The notes beneath the pieces are model-generated. The model was given only the letters and a program-made list of their open reading frames with translations. It did not search any database and had not been told where the DNA came from. A stretch of DNA of 64,000 nt from Ostreococcus lucimarinus CCE9901 (Eukaryota > Chlorophyta > Mamiellophyceae > Mamiellales > Bathycoccaceae). Position 1 is the stretch's first letter. Every line of letters starts with the position of its first letter. This document shows positions 43,547-52,956 of the stretch, piece after piece. The stretch spans positions 620,001 to 684,000 of the forward strand of contig NC_009355.1 in assembly GCF_000092065.1 (NCBI RefSeq). Direction: 5' to 3'. A program made the translations under genes and the position numbers.

Positions 43547-43996
43547 TCACAAATCCTTCCCTCGCACCTTCCCGTCCTCGGCGTCCTTGAACGCCCCCCA
43601 CGTCCGTCGAAACAACCACGCGTAATCCCTCGGCCTGCACGCGTTCAGGTCCGCGCGCACGTCCTCGGGGTTCGTGTACGCCACCGCGAGCGGCACGCAC
43701 GCCGCGAGATACGCGACGCCGAACGTGGGAAACAGCGCGAACGCCACCGGATGCCCGCGCGCGACCTCGGCGTGCGCGAGCGCGCATCCGCCGGCGAACG
43801 CGAGCGTCGCGCACGCGAACGCGGCGATGATCGAACGCGCGAGGTCACCGGTGGCGACGCGCGCGCGCGCGCGGTCGCCGCGCGCGACGTCGAGCACGCC
43901 TCGAGGCATGCGAGCGCGAGAGTGACGCGACGCGGACGACGACGACGGACGACGGGTCTTCGAAGGGTCTTCGAAAGCGAGCGGTGTGGCGTTCAT
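43547..43996 (-). CDS. Two-helix membrane protein, unknown function
   Basis: 149 aa from ATG 43996; a shorter start at MPRGVLDV is possible. Not recognised. The first ~50 residues are Ser/Arg-rich and could be a targeting peptide. Two hydrophobic helices follow: SIIAAFACATLAFAGGCALA and FALFPTFGVAYLAACVPLAVAYT, then an amphipathic tail with NPEDVRADLNACRPRDYAWLFRRTWGAFKDAEDGKVRGKDL. The pattern (presequence, two helices, basic-acidic tail) fits a small organelle inner-membrane protein, for instance a respiratory or photosynthetic complex assembly or accessory subunit; no motif fixes it. Same strand as the 44035 gene, 38 bp apart, and tail-to-tail with YrdC. Confidence 0.55.
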   Translation of the reverse strand: MNATPLAFEDPSKTRRPSSSSASRHSRARMPRGVLDVARGDRARARVATGDLARSIIAAFACATLAFAGGCALAHAEVARGHPVAFALFPTFGVAYLAACVPLAVAYTNPEDVRADLNACRPRDYAWLFRRTWGAFKDAEDGKVRGKDL

Positions 43997-44034
43997 GGTT
44001 CGTGCGATGCGTCGAGTCGGGTCGGGTCGGGTCG

Positions 44035-45183
44035 TCAGCGATCGGAGGAAGACGCGTCGTCGGCGTCGACGGCGGCGCCGCGCTGGTGGAGGAGCATGCG
44101 GCGAAGGACGACTCTGCGGAGCTGGGATTCGCTGACTTCGACGTCGGCGTCCGAGGCGTCGTCGACGTCGGCGTCGACGCGAGGCGAGCCGGCGCGAGGG
44201 CGCTTGCGCGCGTCGTCGGTTCGGGGATGCGGCGACGCGCTCTTGGCGTCGGCGCTCGGCGAACGCGAACGCCGGGGACGATCGTCGAAGCGCTCGGGCG
44301 GAACGACGAAGGTCGGCGGCCTCGAGGCGAGCGCGGCCAATAAATTCGCCTGCGTGGTCATGATGTCCGTGATCATGGACTTTAAGCGCTGCACGTCTCG
44401 CGCTTCCTCGTCTCGCATCGATTCGAGCGCTCGAACGCGGCGCTCGACGGAGACGAACGCGTCTCGCGACATCGGCGTTTCCAAATCGGCGTCGCGCGAG
44501 ACCGGCGCCATCTCCGGCGATATCCGATGCGCTCGCGCGACGTTCTGCGACGACAGGCGAAGCGCACTCGGCGCGCTCGCGTCGAGCGTCGGCGTCGACC
44601 CGCTCGCCACGCGTCCATCGCGTCGTCGATTATCGAAGCCCGCCAGCGGCTGCGATCTCGGCTGCGATTCGCGCGGCGTCCCGCGCGCGTCCATCGCGCC
44701 GCTCTCGACGATCCCCAATCCCTGCCCCCACCCCCCGACGCCGTAAATCCCCTCCTGCGACGATCCACCGACGGCGAGGTACGCGGGCGCGCGCTCCGGG
44801 TGCGCCTTCCCGTTCGTCCCGTCCGCGCCGCCGATCGCGCCTCCGCGCCGCGTCTCGACGCGCGCGTCCCCGTCCCCATCCTCCGCGCCGCCTCGCGCCC
44901 GATGTTCTCGCGCGCGCGCGTCCATCGTCGCCTCGCGCCTCGCGCATCGCGCGCGTCCGTCGTCCGCGAGCGCGTTCGCGCTCGGAAACGGCGGTAAGCG
45001 CGTCGTCGACGCCGCGCGTCGTCGCGATGCGTCGCCCGCGCCGTCGCTCGCGCGCGCGTCCGATCGCGCGTGCGCGTCGCGCGCGCGCGCGGCGTCGGTC
45101 CACCCGTCGCGGGCGAACGCGTACGCGGTTTCGTACGCGCGCGGTCGCGTCGCGCGCCTCGGCGGCCACGCGCGGTCGTCCAT
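44035..45183 (-). CDS. Hypothetical acidic/Ser-rich protein with short coiled coil
   Basis: 382 aa from ATG 45183. Not recognised. Mostly low-complexity and probably disordered; the ordered-looking part is MSRDAFVSVERRVRALESMRDEEARDVQRLKSMITDIMTTQANLLAALA (residues ~240-290), a heptad-like helix, followed by PPTFVVPPERFDD, and a C-terminal acidic-then-basic end EVSESQLRRVVLRRMLLHQRG. GIYGVGGWGQGLGIVESG in the middle is a short Gly-rich conserved-looking block. Probably a nuclear scaffold or regulator; no function can be assigned. Head-to-head with the secreted protein at 45327 (143 bp) and on the same strand as 43547. Several overlapping Arg-rich frames on both strands are shadows. Confidence 0.5.
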   Translation of the reverse strand: MDDRAWPPRRATRPRAYETAYAFARDGWTDAARARDAHARSDARASDGAGDASRRRAASTTRLPPFPSANALADDGRARCARREATMDARAREHRARGGAEDGDGDARVETRRGGAIGGADGTNGKAHPERAPAYLAVGGSSQEGIYGVGGWGQGLGIVESGAMDARGTPRESQPRSQPLAGFDNRRRDGRVASGSTPTLDASAPSALRLSSQNVARAHRISPEMAPVSRDADLETPMSRDAFVSVERRVRALESMRDEEARDVQRLKSMITDIMTTQANLLAALASRPPTFVVPPERFDDRPRRSRSPSADAKSASPHPRTDDARKRPRAGSPRVDADVDDASDADVEVSESQLRRVVLRRMLLHQRGAAVDADDASSSDR

Positions 45184-45326
45184 CGTCGCGTCGGCGAGTG
45201 CCGGCGACGCGCGCGGTCGATCGGTCGCGATTCCGCGCCGGTTCGTCTTCCCGAGGCGCGCGCGCGGCGCACCGCGACGCGCGCGCGAGATCGACGGCGA
45301 CGAGGACGACGACGACGACGGGACGA

Positions 45327-45917
45327 ATGCGAACGCGCGCGCGCGCGCGAAGCGTCGGCGTCGCCGTCGCGGCGAGCGTCGCGCTGCTCGCGGGAAGGGC
45401 GCGCGGCGACGCGCGCGCGAGGCTGGAGGGGACGCGCGACGACGCGGTCGCTATGCGCGTCGCGGCGTTCGCGCCGTGCGAGGAAACGAACGCGCGAACG
45501 CGCGTAGAGATGTGTTTTGAACACGACATCGCGAGTGGGGACGCGGCGTGCGCGATCGGCGAAGGGACGATTCGACGCGCGCGCGACGGGACGGAGGTCG
45601 GGGATTCGTGCGGCGCGATGGAGATCGCGGACGGACGCGTCGTCGTTCGATTGCGAACGGGCGAGCGTTCCTGCGCGGTGCGCGAGGGCGATGCGTTCAG
45701 AATCGAGGCGTATTACGAGTGCGCGAGCGATGGACGACTGTTCCCGTATTCGACGCTCTTGCTCGGCGAAGTCGTGGCGTTGGCGGATTCGGCGATTTAC
45801 TTGGCCGAAGCCGCGCACGAGCTCGAACAAGCCGTCGAGACCCAAGATGAAGAACGGGAACACGAAGAAGACGACCGCGCGACGTCTTTCACAATCTACT
45901 GGCCAGCATCTTTTTAA
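45327..45917 (+). CDS. Small secreted Cys-containing protein, unknown
   Basis: 196 aa from ATG 45327. N-terminal signal peptide: basic start, hydrophobic core GVAVAASVALLAGRARG and a probable cleavage near residue 26. The mature part has five or six cysteines (PCEET, MCFEHD, DAACAIGE, DSCGAM, RSCAVRE, YECASD), implying disulfides, and ends in an acidic helix (AAHELEQAVETQDEEREHEEDD) plus TSFTIYWPASF. No family recognised; a lumenal or extracellular beta-rich domain is likely. Frame upstream to 45027 is Arg-rich and not credible. It converges on the ARID gene with only 22 bp between stops. Head-to-head with the 44035 gene. Confidence 0.55.
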   Translation: MRTRARARSVGVAVAASVALLAGRARGDARARLEGTRDDAVAMRVAAFAPCEETNARTRVEMCFEHDIASGDAACAIGEGTIRRARDGTEVGDSCGAMEIADGRVVVRLRTGERSCAVREGDAFRIEAYYECASDGRLFPYSTLLLGEVVALADSAIYLAEAAHELEQAVETQDEEREHEEDDRATSFTIYWPASF

Positions 45918-45939
45918 ATGGCGGGATGGTTTTTACAAT

Positions 45940-48900
45940 TCATCGACCCTTAAAGTCGCTATCTGATTCGCCGCTATCGCTCGGGTCGTCCTCGTCGAAG
46001 TCGTCGTCTGAGATTTTGTAATCGTCAGCGTCCTCTTCTTTTTTCTTTTTATCTACCACGTCCATGCCATCGGCGTCATCTTCATCATCCATGTCGTCGT
46101 CGTCGTCGCCGTCGTCGACACGATCGTCGTCGTCGTCGAAATCCGTCGCGGGGCGCGACGCGGGGAATCGGTCCATCGGATCAGTCGACGCGTCGATGAC
46201 TATGCCGAGATTTTCGATCATTTCAGCGCTGGTCAGGTACTTTTCCAACGGGAATAGGCATTTTTCGTAGTACTTTCTCATGGCAAACGACGCGCTCGTT
46301 TGCGTACTCAAATCACGGCCGAGCGTACGCGCAACCACTTTCCAAAACTTGCAGCGCGTGACTTGTTCGTATCCTCCGAGGTGCATGGCTTCTATGAACA
46401 CGCGGTGCAGATTCATCTGCGCGCCGCAAAATATCGGGGCTTGAGGAATAACACCACCCGCGAAGGCTTCTGCGCGGAACTTGTCGAAATCCCTGCGGTG
46501 GTCGCCCGAAGGCCATCCCAGTCGTCGCGCGATGGCTTTGCACTGTGCGATGAGAGTCATGTCTTCGGGAGACAGTTCCCTTTCGTGATCCACGGGAGCG
46601 GGGCCTTCGTGCACGGGATCGTGGTACTTTTCGGGTGCCGCGATTATTTCCCAAGGCGAGACCCACATGTAGTCTTCGGGATCACTATCGAACACGACCA
46701 TGACGGTTTCCCAACGATCAGGGCTCGAACGGACTTTCCGCACGCGACCAAGGTAATAGACGCAGCCATCGACAGACACGATCCCGCGCGCTTCGTTTTC
46801 CGCATCGACGCCCTCAAAGTGCATAATGATGCGACTTCCGCCGTCCCAAGGTTTCTCATCGACTTCCTGGTACTTCGACCATGGTAAAACGTACTCGGCA
46901 ATGTCTCCTCCGGCGTAAAGAGGCGCTATGATGAGTCTTCGTTCATCCTTTGCTTCCTTTGCGTCGGCTTGCTCTGCGTCGGCACTTTGTCTCCGCGTGC
47001 TCGGGAACTGACTTAACTCAGGATCATCGAGAAGTAGACACATCAACCAAGCGCAAGGCGGCGTATCGCCATCACTTGCAGCGTTGCGCCGCGGAGCTTC
47101 GCTTCCTCGATACGCCGTTCCGAGCACCACACACCGCTCGACCGGTCGCAGCGTATTCACATCAATCCAGTTTCGTGGACGCGACTTCTTGTCAACGTAT
47201 CGGTTATACGTCTTCACCAAACCTCTTTTGATGACAGCGACGACTTCGCCGGTATTAATTGCACCAACGCCGTGGGAAACGCCGGTGCACATTTGAAACG
47301 CGCCTTGCGACATTCGTTGAGGATCTTGAACGAGAAATCTCAGAAACTGATTCACCAAGTTTGCCGCGCGGCGGACTGTTAGAGGAGGTAACGGATCCAG
47401 TAACTCTGGCGCGGCTAAAATATCGTTTATTCCCGGAATAGGTTCCGATACTTCAGGAGCAGCGGTTGTCCCTTCAAGCTCCGCCTCTGTTCTCGGTCCG
47501 AAAACGTAATACCGCAGCTGCGCCAACCAAGTGGGTTTAGCATCTGGCCAGGCGACGTCATCCATCAAACCCGCTTGCGCGCAGACAATTTCTATCCCGG
47601 GCAAAACCTTCAAAAGTCTTACGAGAGATTGCTCAGATGCATTCAGCGCGCTTTCAAAATGTGTGCACGTTCTAATGAAACGATCTATCCAACGCATATC
47701 TCCAGTCCGCCAAAACGGTGCGGAGTGGAGAATAAACTTGACGGCGTTGAAAAGTCGAGACGTCAACTTCGCATCGTCGACAGAACCCAGAGCGACGTCA
47801 TCAAGATTCGCATAACCGTCCATCGCCAAAGTTTCGGACAATATTTCAACCTTTTTCCTTCTATCATCGTCGCTCAGTTCTGGCGCATCGGCGTCTCCGT
47901 CGACGGCGTGCGACATGAGTCGATGGAGTTTTGTGATGTATCGCTCGTTGTCATACTTTGGGTTGCACCAATAGCTCAACGCGTCATACTCTACAGTTCC
48001 TGGGGTGTACACGCCCCATCTTGAAGCACACTCTACTAGACCGGAAACGTTGCGCCGGCAATCTGGTGTATTCGCAGCGTCCTCTGAAAACGGCGCATCT
48101 TCGACTGGTGGACCAGCCATTGGTTGTTTGGGATACTCTACGCCGTCGATGACTTGCGACGATGCGGCGTCTTCGTCGCCATCGTACCATCCCAGTGGAG
48201 CAGTTTCGACAAACAGACGCCCCGCGTTGTTCGTACCGCCGAGGGCAAAGTATCTCCTACCCTGCTCGTCCACAGCGACAGGCTTACCTCGCGAGATGAC
48301 TGCGCGCTCGACGGCTTCAGACTTCCACTTCATCAGCTGCTCACGGCGATAGTCGGCAAGAGTGGGTGGTTTCACCAGTTCTTCGCTCGCGTCCGTTTCA
48401 TCGACTTCCATAGACACCGATTCGTCAGCATCATCTACGACCTCGGGATTCTCATCCTTTACGTTGATCTCTTTGCTGGTTTCCTTCTTTTTCTCCTCCG
48501 TCGGTTTTGGAACCTCGGTCGCGAGCGTGGGCGGGTTGCTGTGAAAATCGCCTGTTCTCCGCCGCGCGCGCACGTCATCGTAAATCTCCGTGAAGTATTC
48601 CCGGATGGTTTCACTCTCTAAGGCGATAGAACTAAGTGCAACCGCCAAAGCTATTCTGTGGACGGGCGAAAAACTCTCTAAAACTTCGCCCTTGTCCAAC
48701 TTTGCCACTGCCTCCAGCGCGGGCTTTCGCATTCGCGCGTTGACGCCCATTTGAAACTCAACAATCAAGTTATTCGCTCTATCTTGCCAATCCAACTCCC
48801 CGATGTCGTTCAACCCAAGAACGGGAGCGTCCCACCAACGCGCGCGCGTAGGCGCTGATCTAATCGTTTCTTGATCGATCGAATCTATGCGGCCCTCTGT

Positions 48901-50148
48901 GACGCGCAAACAAGACACCATGAAATCGCGCAATAGCGTCGCCTCTGCAGCTCCAAGATCACTACCGAAGAATGCTTTCGCGAAACGCTCAAGCGTCGAG
49001 CGTGGGCAGTACATGACGCTTGCAAACACTTGTGCGAAATCCCAAAGCGTGAGCAGCTCTGCCTGCAGATGTGGGCCGATGTGCGAATACTCGGGAAGAA
49101 TCGGCGACGCGGGCGGCGGAGGCTCTAGTCTCGGCACTCGAGGCTTGCTTTCCGATTCCTTCTCGGCCTTCTTCTCAGCCCTCAACTTTTCGCGCCTGGC
49201 GCGATCACGCTCTAGTCGCGATGCCTTCGTCGCGGAACCCAGCTGGTGTTTCTCTGTCGTCCACGTTTGCAAAGCTGTCAAAAATTGCGGCGCCGGGACG
49301 TCGGCTTCTTCGCTCGCCGTCGGCGGTCGCAGCGCTTTACATCTCACCAAAGTCTCGATTTGAGACACGATGAAGAATCCATCACCAACGATGTCCGCGT
49401 GCGTGTACTTGTACGCGCTGGTATCCTTCGATTCGCGTATCTCCTCTTCCGTGCACCCGTTCAACGCGGCTTCCTTTTGCGCCTCCGCCGTGGTATCGCC
49501 CAACATCTTCGCCGCCTTCGTCGGCGTTTTCACCGCCACCGGTACATCATGCGCCACGACGGGCACACCAAGAATGATATCTAAGCCTTCCTCCAGCGAC
49601 AATTCCCAGTTCTTCACCAATGCTCGAACGATCGCGTTGGTGAAGTTTGCGCGACGCGTCGTAACTGTCACGTACTTTTCAAACCTCGGAGCCGGGTTCA
49701 ACAGCTTGTACCACGCCCGCGGCGTCACGAGCCACAACTCGGGCTCGTCTCCACCGTACTTAATCGTCCAATCGTGCACCTCCATGAGCTTTAACGCGTG
49801 CGGAGGTTTGTCCTGCGGCGTCAACGGCGCCGCCAAGACCTCGCTCGGCAACCCGTGCTCGCCGCCCTCCAACTTCCTCGCTCTTCCCAGCACGAGCACC
49901 CGGTTCGGTCTCGACCCGTGCACGCTCACCGCTTTACCCTCCGCGAACTTATCCCTGAATTCGTACTCATCCAGCACGCGCATCGGCAGCGTCTGTCCCT
50001 CGACCTCGGACGGCGCCGTCGCGTCCCTCGCCGCCGCCGCCGCCTCCGCCGCCGCGCCGTCGCCCTCGTCGCCCTCGCGCGTCGCTCCGCGCGTCGTATC
50101 GCGCGCGACGGCGTCCTCGTCGTCGACGTCCGCGCCCGCCGTCGCCAT
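45940..50148 (-). CDS. Large chromatin protein with RFTS-like, DDT/WHIM and ARID domains
   Basis: 1402 aa from ATG 50148; frame upstream to 51063 is the divergent gene's shadow. Order: residues ~45-200 match the DNMT1 replication-foci-targeting domain (LPMRVLDEYEFRDKF, HDWTIKYGGDEPELWLVTPRAWYKLLNP); ~350-410 DDT domain (HIGPHLQAELLTLWDFAQVFA); ~440-770 WHIM-type region (VAVDEQGRRYFALGGTNNAGRLF); ~1215-1310 ARID/BRIGHT (QMNLHRVFIEAMHLGGYEQVTR...FWKVVARTLG...YYEKCLFPLEKYL); an acidic Asp tail closes it. DDT/WHIM proteins read nucleosome spacing with ISWI; ARID binds DNA; RFTS of DNMT1 sees ubiquitylated H3. No methyltransferase, PHD or bromodomain is present. The combination is unusual (see findings). 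Confidence 0.85.
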   Translation of the reverse strand: MATAGADVDDEDAVARDTTRGATREGDEGDGAAAEAAAAARDATAPSEVEGQTLPMRVLDEYEFRDKFAEGKAVSVHGSRPNRVLVLGRARKLEGGEHGLPSEVLAAPLTPQDKPPHALKLMEVHDWTIKYGGDEPELWLVTPRAWYKLLNPAPRFEKYVTVTTRRANFTNAIVRALVKNWELSLEEGLDIILGVPVVAHDVPVAVKTPTKAAKMLGDTTAEAQKEAALNGCTEEEIRESKDTSAYKYTHADIVGDGFFIVSQIETLVRCKALRPPTASEEADVPAPQFLTALQTWTTEKHQLGSATKASRLERDRARREKLRAEKKAEKESESKPRVPRLEPPPPASPILPEYSHIGPHLQAELLTLWDFAQVFASVMYCPRSTLERFAKAFFGSDLGAAEATLLRDFMVSCLRVTEGRIDSIDQETIRSAPTRARWWDAPVLGLNDIGELDWQDRANNLIVEFQMGVNARMRKPALEAVAKLDKGEVLESFSPVHRIALAVALSSIALESETIREYFTEIYDDVRARRRTGDFHSNPPTLATEVPKPTEEKKKETSKEINVKDENPEVVDDADESVSMEVDETDASEELVKPPTLADYRREQLMKWKSEAVERAVISRGKPVAVDEQGRRYFALGGTNNAGRLFVETAPLGWYDGDEDAASSQVIDGVEYPKQPMAGPPVEDAPFSEDAANTPDCRRNVSGLVECASRWGVYTPGTVEYDALSYWCNPKYDNERYITKLHRLMSHAVDGDADAPELSDDDRRKKVEILSETLAMDGYANLDDVALGSVDDAKLTSRLFNAVKFILHSAPFWRTGDMRWIDRFIRTCTHFESALNASEQSLVRLLKVLPGIEIVCAQAGLMDDVAWPDAKPTWLAQLRYYVFGPRTEAELEGTTAAPEVSEPIPGINDILAAPELLDPLPPLTVRRAANLVNQFLRFLVQDPQRMSQGAFQMCTGVSHGVGAINTGEVVAVIKRGLVKTYNRYVDKKSRPRNWIDVNTLRPVERCVVLGTAYRGSEAPRRNAASDGDTPPCAWLMCLLLDDPELSQFPSTRRQSADAEQADAKEAKDERRLIIAPLYAGGDIAEYVLPWSKYQEVDEKPWDGGSRIIMHFEGVDAENEARGIVSVDGCVYYLGRVRKVRSSPDRWETVMVVFDSDPEDYMWVSPWEIIAAPEKYHDPVHEGPAPVDHERELSPEDMTLIAQCKAIARRLGWPSGDHRRDFDKFRAEAFAGGVIPQAPIFCGAQMNLHRVFIEAMHLGGYEQVTRCKFWKVVARTLGRDLSTQTSASFAMRKYYEKCLFPLEKYLTSAEMIENLGIVIDASTDPMDRFPASRPATDFDDDDDRVDDGDDDDDMDDEDDADGMDVVDKKKKEEDADDYKISDDDFDEDDPSDSGESDSDFKGR

Positions 50149-50370
50149 CGCGCGCGCGCGTCGCGCGCCGTCACCCGCCCGTCGTCGGTCGGTGCGGTGC
50201 GTTGAAGATCCGCGACCGCCGCCGCGCCGCCGCGCGCGCGCGATTCGCGTCGCGTCGCGCGCGTCGCGTCCGCGCCGGCGATTCGCGTCGCGCGTCGCGC
50301 CGCGTCGCGCCGCGTCGCCGTGCGCGCGCGGGTGTGCGCGCGCGTCGTCACATCTCGACTCGTCCCGTCG

Positions 50371-51783
50371 ATGACGCCGCGACGCCGCGTCGCGCGCGCG
50401 CTCGCGGACGCGCTCGCGGACGCGCGCGCGCGCGCGTCGCCCGCGCTCGAGCGCGCGGACGCCGCGCCGTCGCCGCGCGCGCGCGCGTCGCCGCGCGCGA
50501 CGACGACCGGTCGACGCTTCGCGACGGCGGCGCGAGACGACGGCGACGACGACGACCGGGCGCGGGCGACGACGGCGCGGACGACGGGAACGCCGTCGTA
50601 CGCGTTCGCGTCGGCGATGTCGCGCGCGACGTCGCTCGAGGACGCGGTGCGAGCGTGCGCGCGAGACGTCGCGCGAGGGCTCGGTCGAGGTCGGGACGCG
50701 ACGTGGGCGCAGTTGTTCGTCTGCGGTGACTACGACGAGGACGCGGTCGCGCGCGCGGGCAAGCTGACGCGTGAATTGCTCGGTGGAACGTCGGTGTCGC
50801 TCGTGGGAGCGGTGGTGCGAGGAGGGGTGGGCGCGGAGGGGATGACGGAGTCGGGCGTGGCGTTGACGGCGGCGGCGATGCCGGGGACGACGACGGCGAC
50901 GTTTCGAGCGACGAAATCGGCGCTTCCGGCGATCGACGACGGGAGCGCGTGCTCGTGGGTTGATTTGGCGAAGAGTTGCGAGAACGAGGGCGAGACCGTG
51001 GGGGTGACGGTGTTCGCGGATGCGTCGTTCGAGCACGTGGGCGAGCTGCTGACGCGCTTGCACGTGGCGATGCCGAACAGCGTCGCGCTAGGAGGGGTCG
51101 TGGACGAGGGGAGTCTCATGTTTTTGAACGATGACGTCGTGCGACGAGGAGCTGTCGCTTTGCTCATTCGTGGTGAGTTCGAATTGGACACGCACGTCGC
51201 GCACGGCGCGCGACCGGTGGGACCCGTGATGTCGTTGACTCACGCGCACGACAACGCGGTGTTGGAGCTCGACGATTCGCCCGCACATCCGCTGCTGTTG
51301 GAAACCCTCGAGCAGTTGCCAGAGAACTCTAAATCGCTGCCCGTCATGCTCGGACTCGGGGTGAGTGGCTCTAAAGGTCCGTTCGTGTGCCGCGATATTT
51401 TATCCGTGGGCGAAACCGGGGGCGTGGAAGTCGCGTCGATGGCTTTGCAAGAGGGCGACGTCGTACAATTACACGTGCGCGACGGGAACTGGGCGAAAGA
51501 GCACGCGAATCGCGTGATTGAAAAGTGTGCCGATAGTGCGAAAAAAGTGAGTAGTGAGGAGTTGGGGTCAGAGAACTCGACAGGTGCCATGATATTCGCG
51601 TGTGGCAACGGCAACCGAATGCACGCCAGCAATTTTCGCGAACGCGTTCCGGGGACGCCCCTCGGCGGCGCGTTCTTGCGCAGCGAAATCGCGCCCCTTG
51701 CAAAAGGTCGTGCGAGTAACGTGCTGTCACACACGAGCACGATAGGAATTTACCGTAAACGTAAGAAATCGGTGTCGATGTAA
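50371..51783 (+). CDS. FIST-domain protein, probably organelle-targeted
   Basis: 470 aa from ATG 50371. A ~60-residue Arg/Ala/Ser-rich leader (RRRVARALADALADARARAS...) precedes the fold, suggesting plastid or mitochondrial location. FIST_N features: TWAQLFVCGDYDEDAVARAGKLTRELLGG, TFRATKSALPAIDDG, SFEHVGELLTRLHVAMPNSVALGGVVDEG; FIST_C follows with VGPVMSLTHAHDNAVLELDDSPAHPLLLETL, GLGVSGSKGPFVCRDILSVG and DVVQLHVRDGNWAKEH, STGAMIFACGNGNR, EIAPLAKGRASNVLSHTSTIGIY. FIST domains are predicted ligand sensors in bacteria and occur in eukaryotic FBXO22, but the F-box is missing here. Its ligand is unknown. Head-to-head with the ARID gene (222 bp); tail-to-tail with the 51807 gene (23 bp). Confidence 0.8.
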   Translation: MTPRRRVARALADALADARARASPALERADAAPSPRARASPRATTTGRRFATAARDDGDDDDRARATTARTTGTPSYAFASAMSRATSLEDAVRACARDVARGLGRGRDATWAQLFVCGDYDEDAVARAGKLTRELLGGTSVSLVGAVVRGGVGAEGMTESGVALTAAAMPGTTTATFRATKSALPAIDDGSACSWVDLAKSCENEGETVGVTVFADASFEHVGELLTRLHVAMPNSVALGGVVDEGSLMFLNDDVVRRGAVALLIRGEFELDTHVAHGARPVGPVMSLTHAHDNAVLELDDSPAHPLLLETLEQLPENSKSLPVMLGLGVSGSKGPFVCRDILSVGETGGVEVASMALQEGDVVQLHVRDGNWAKEHANRVIEKCADSAKKVSSEELGSENSTGAMIFACGNGNRMHASNFRERVPGTPLGGAFLRSEIAPLAKGRASNVLSHTSTIGIYRKRKKSVSM

Positions 51784-51806
51784 CGCGCGCTCTATGTATA
51801 TTAAAT

Positions 51807-51954
51807 TCAATCTCGATCAGAAACTTGCGCGTCGACGTCGATAGTATCTCCCGCTGAGCCACCCCCGTAGCTTTTACGACCACCACCCTGCTGACCACCC
51901 TGCTGAGCGCCGCCCATGCCGCCCATGTCGCCCATGCCGCCCATACCGCCCATA

Positions 51955-51986
<32 letters not shown>

Positions 51987-52829
51987 TCGAGCGTTCATCT
52001 GTTCCTGCGCACGTCGCTGCATGTTTTGGACTTGATCCGTAATCAACGACGGCATGAACATGTTCACCAAAAATGTCGCCGTGAGACCAAAGTACAACAA
52101 GTTCCAAAAGATCCCGCTCGTGAAGAGCCAGATCCAAAACATGAAATTCGCGAACTGACCGACCGGGGTGTTTCGCACCTTGGCGTATTGATCCATCGCC
52201 TTCGGCACGTTCGTCTTAAACCACTTCGTGACGCCCATCTTATCATCTGCACTCTTCACCTTTCGGCGCGCGTCCTCGAGCATGGACTTCGCCTTGTTCC
52301 CGGTACCGTACTTTGCGTTCACTCGATTCGCCTTCTCTCGAACGCTCGACCAAATCGAGTTCAAGCTCATCCGTTCCTTGATCGCATCGATCGATTCCTT
52401 AAAGAACCGTCGCGCGTTCGTAAACGCCATCGAATCCGCCGTCTTCTCTTTCGCAGATTTCGTCTCACGCGTCGATCCGGAATCCTTCGCGTCGTCCGCC
52501 GTCGCCCGCGTCGACCCCGCGCCGTTCGCCTTCATCGCCGCGTACTTCACCTCTAAATCCGCCCGCTCGAAGCAATCGGACACGTCCACGCCCGCGTCCA
52601 CGAGCGCGCGTTTCATCTCCGCCGCGCGCATGCGCGGCGCGCCGCTCTCGTCGTTCACCGTCGCGCGAATCCTTCGCGACGCATCGCCTTCGCGACGTCT
52701 CGATCGCGTCACCGACGCGCGTTCGACCGCCGCGCGCGCGCGCGCGACGACGCGCGCGCGCGCGCGTCGATCCACGCGCGCCGTCGCGCGCGACGACGCC
52801 GTCGCGCGCGTCGCGAGCGCCGTCGACAT
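51807..52829 (-). CDS. Plastid-type membrane protein with C-terminal GGM repeats
   Basis: 340 aa from ATG 52829. The first ~55 residues (MSTALATRATASSRATARVDRRA) are a chloroplast transit peptide. A short helical SAP/ARMET-like unit follows (MRAAEMKRALVDAGVDVSDCFERADLEVKYAAM), then a charged helical region, and FANFMFWIWLFTSGIFWNLLYFGLTATFLVNMFM, one long or two close membrane helices at ~235-268. The tail has QNMQRRAQEQMNARG followed by GGM x ~7, a QQGGQQGGG run and an acidic IDVDAQVSDRD end. The Met-Gly tail resembles chaperone-type tails of stromal or mitochondrial Hsp60/Hsp70 partners, so a chaperone-recruiting envelope protein is a hypothesis only. Not recognised as a known family. Head-to-head with the CS-domain gene (127 bp). 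Confidence 0.7.
51908..51990 (-). repeat. Tandem 9-bp GGM-encoding repeats
   Basis: The unit catgccgcc (read on the plus strand) recurs about eight times with a few single-base changes, encoding Gly-Gly-Met/Gly-Asp-Met in the plastid membrane protein. A coding microsatellite, likely length-polymorphic. Confidence 0.9.
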
Positions 52830-52956
52830 CGCGCGTTCGAGCGTCGATGAATGATGACGAATCTCTCTCGCGCGCGTCTCGACGGCATCGCTCGACGCGC
52901 GCTCGACCGCGCGCCGCGACGCCTCGCTCGAACCGCGCGAACGCCTCGCGCGCGCG

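Noticed and set aside
50149-51063. Upstream extension of the ARID protein frame to 1707 codons.
   Set aside because: It is antisense to the FIST gene, very Arg/His-rich, and the ATG at 50148 gives a sensible N-terminus.
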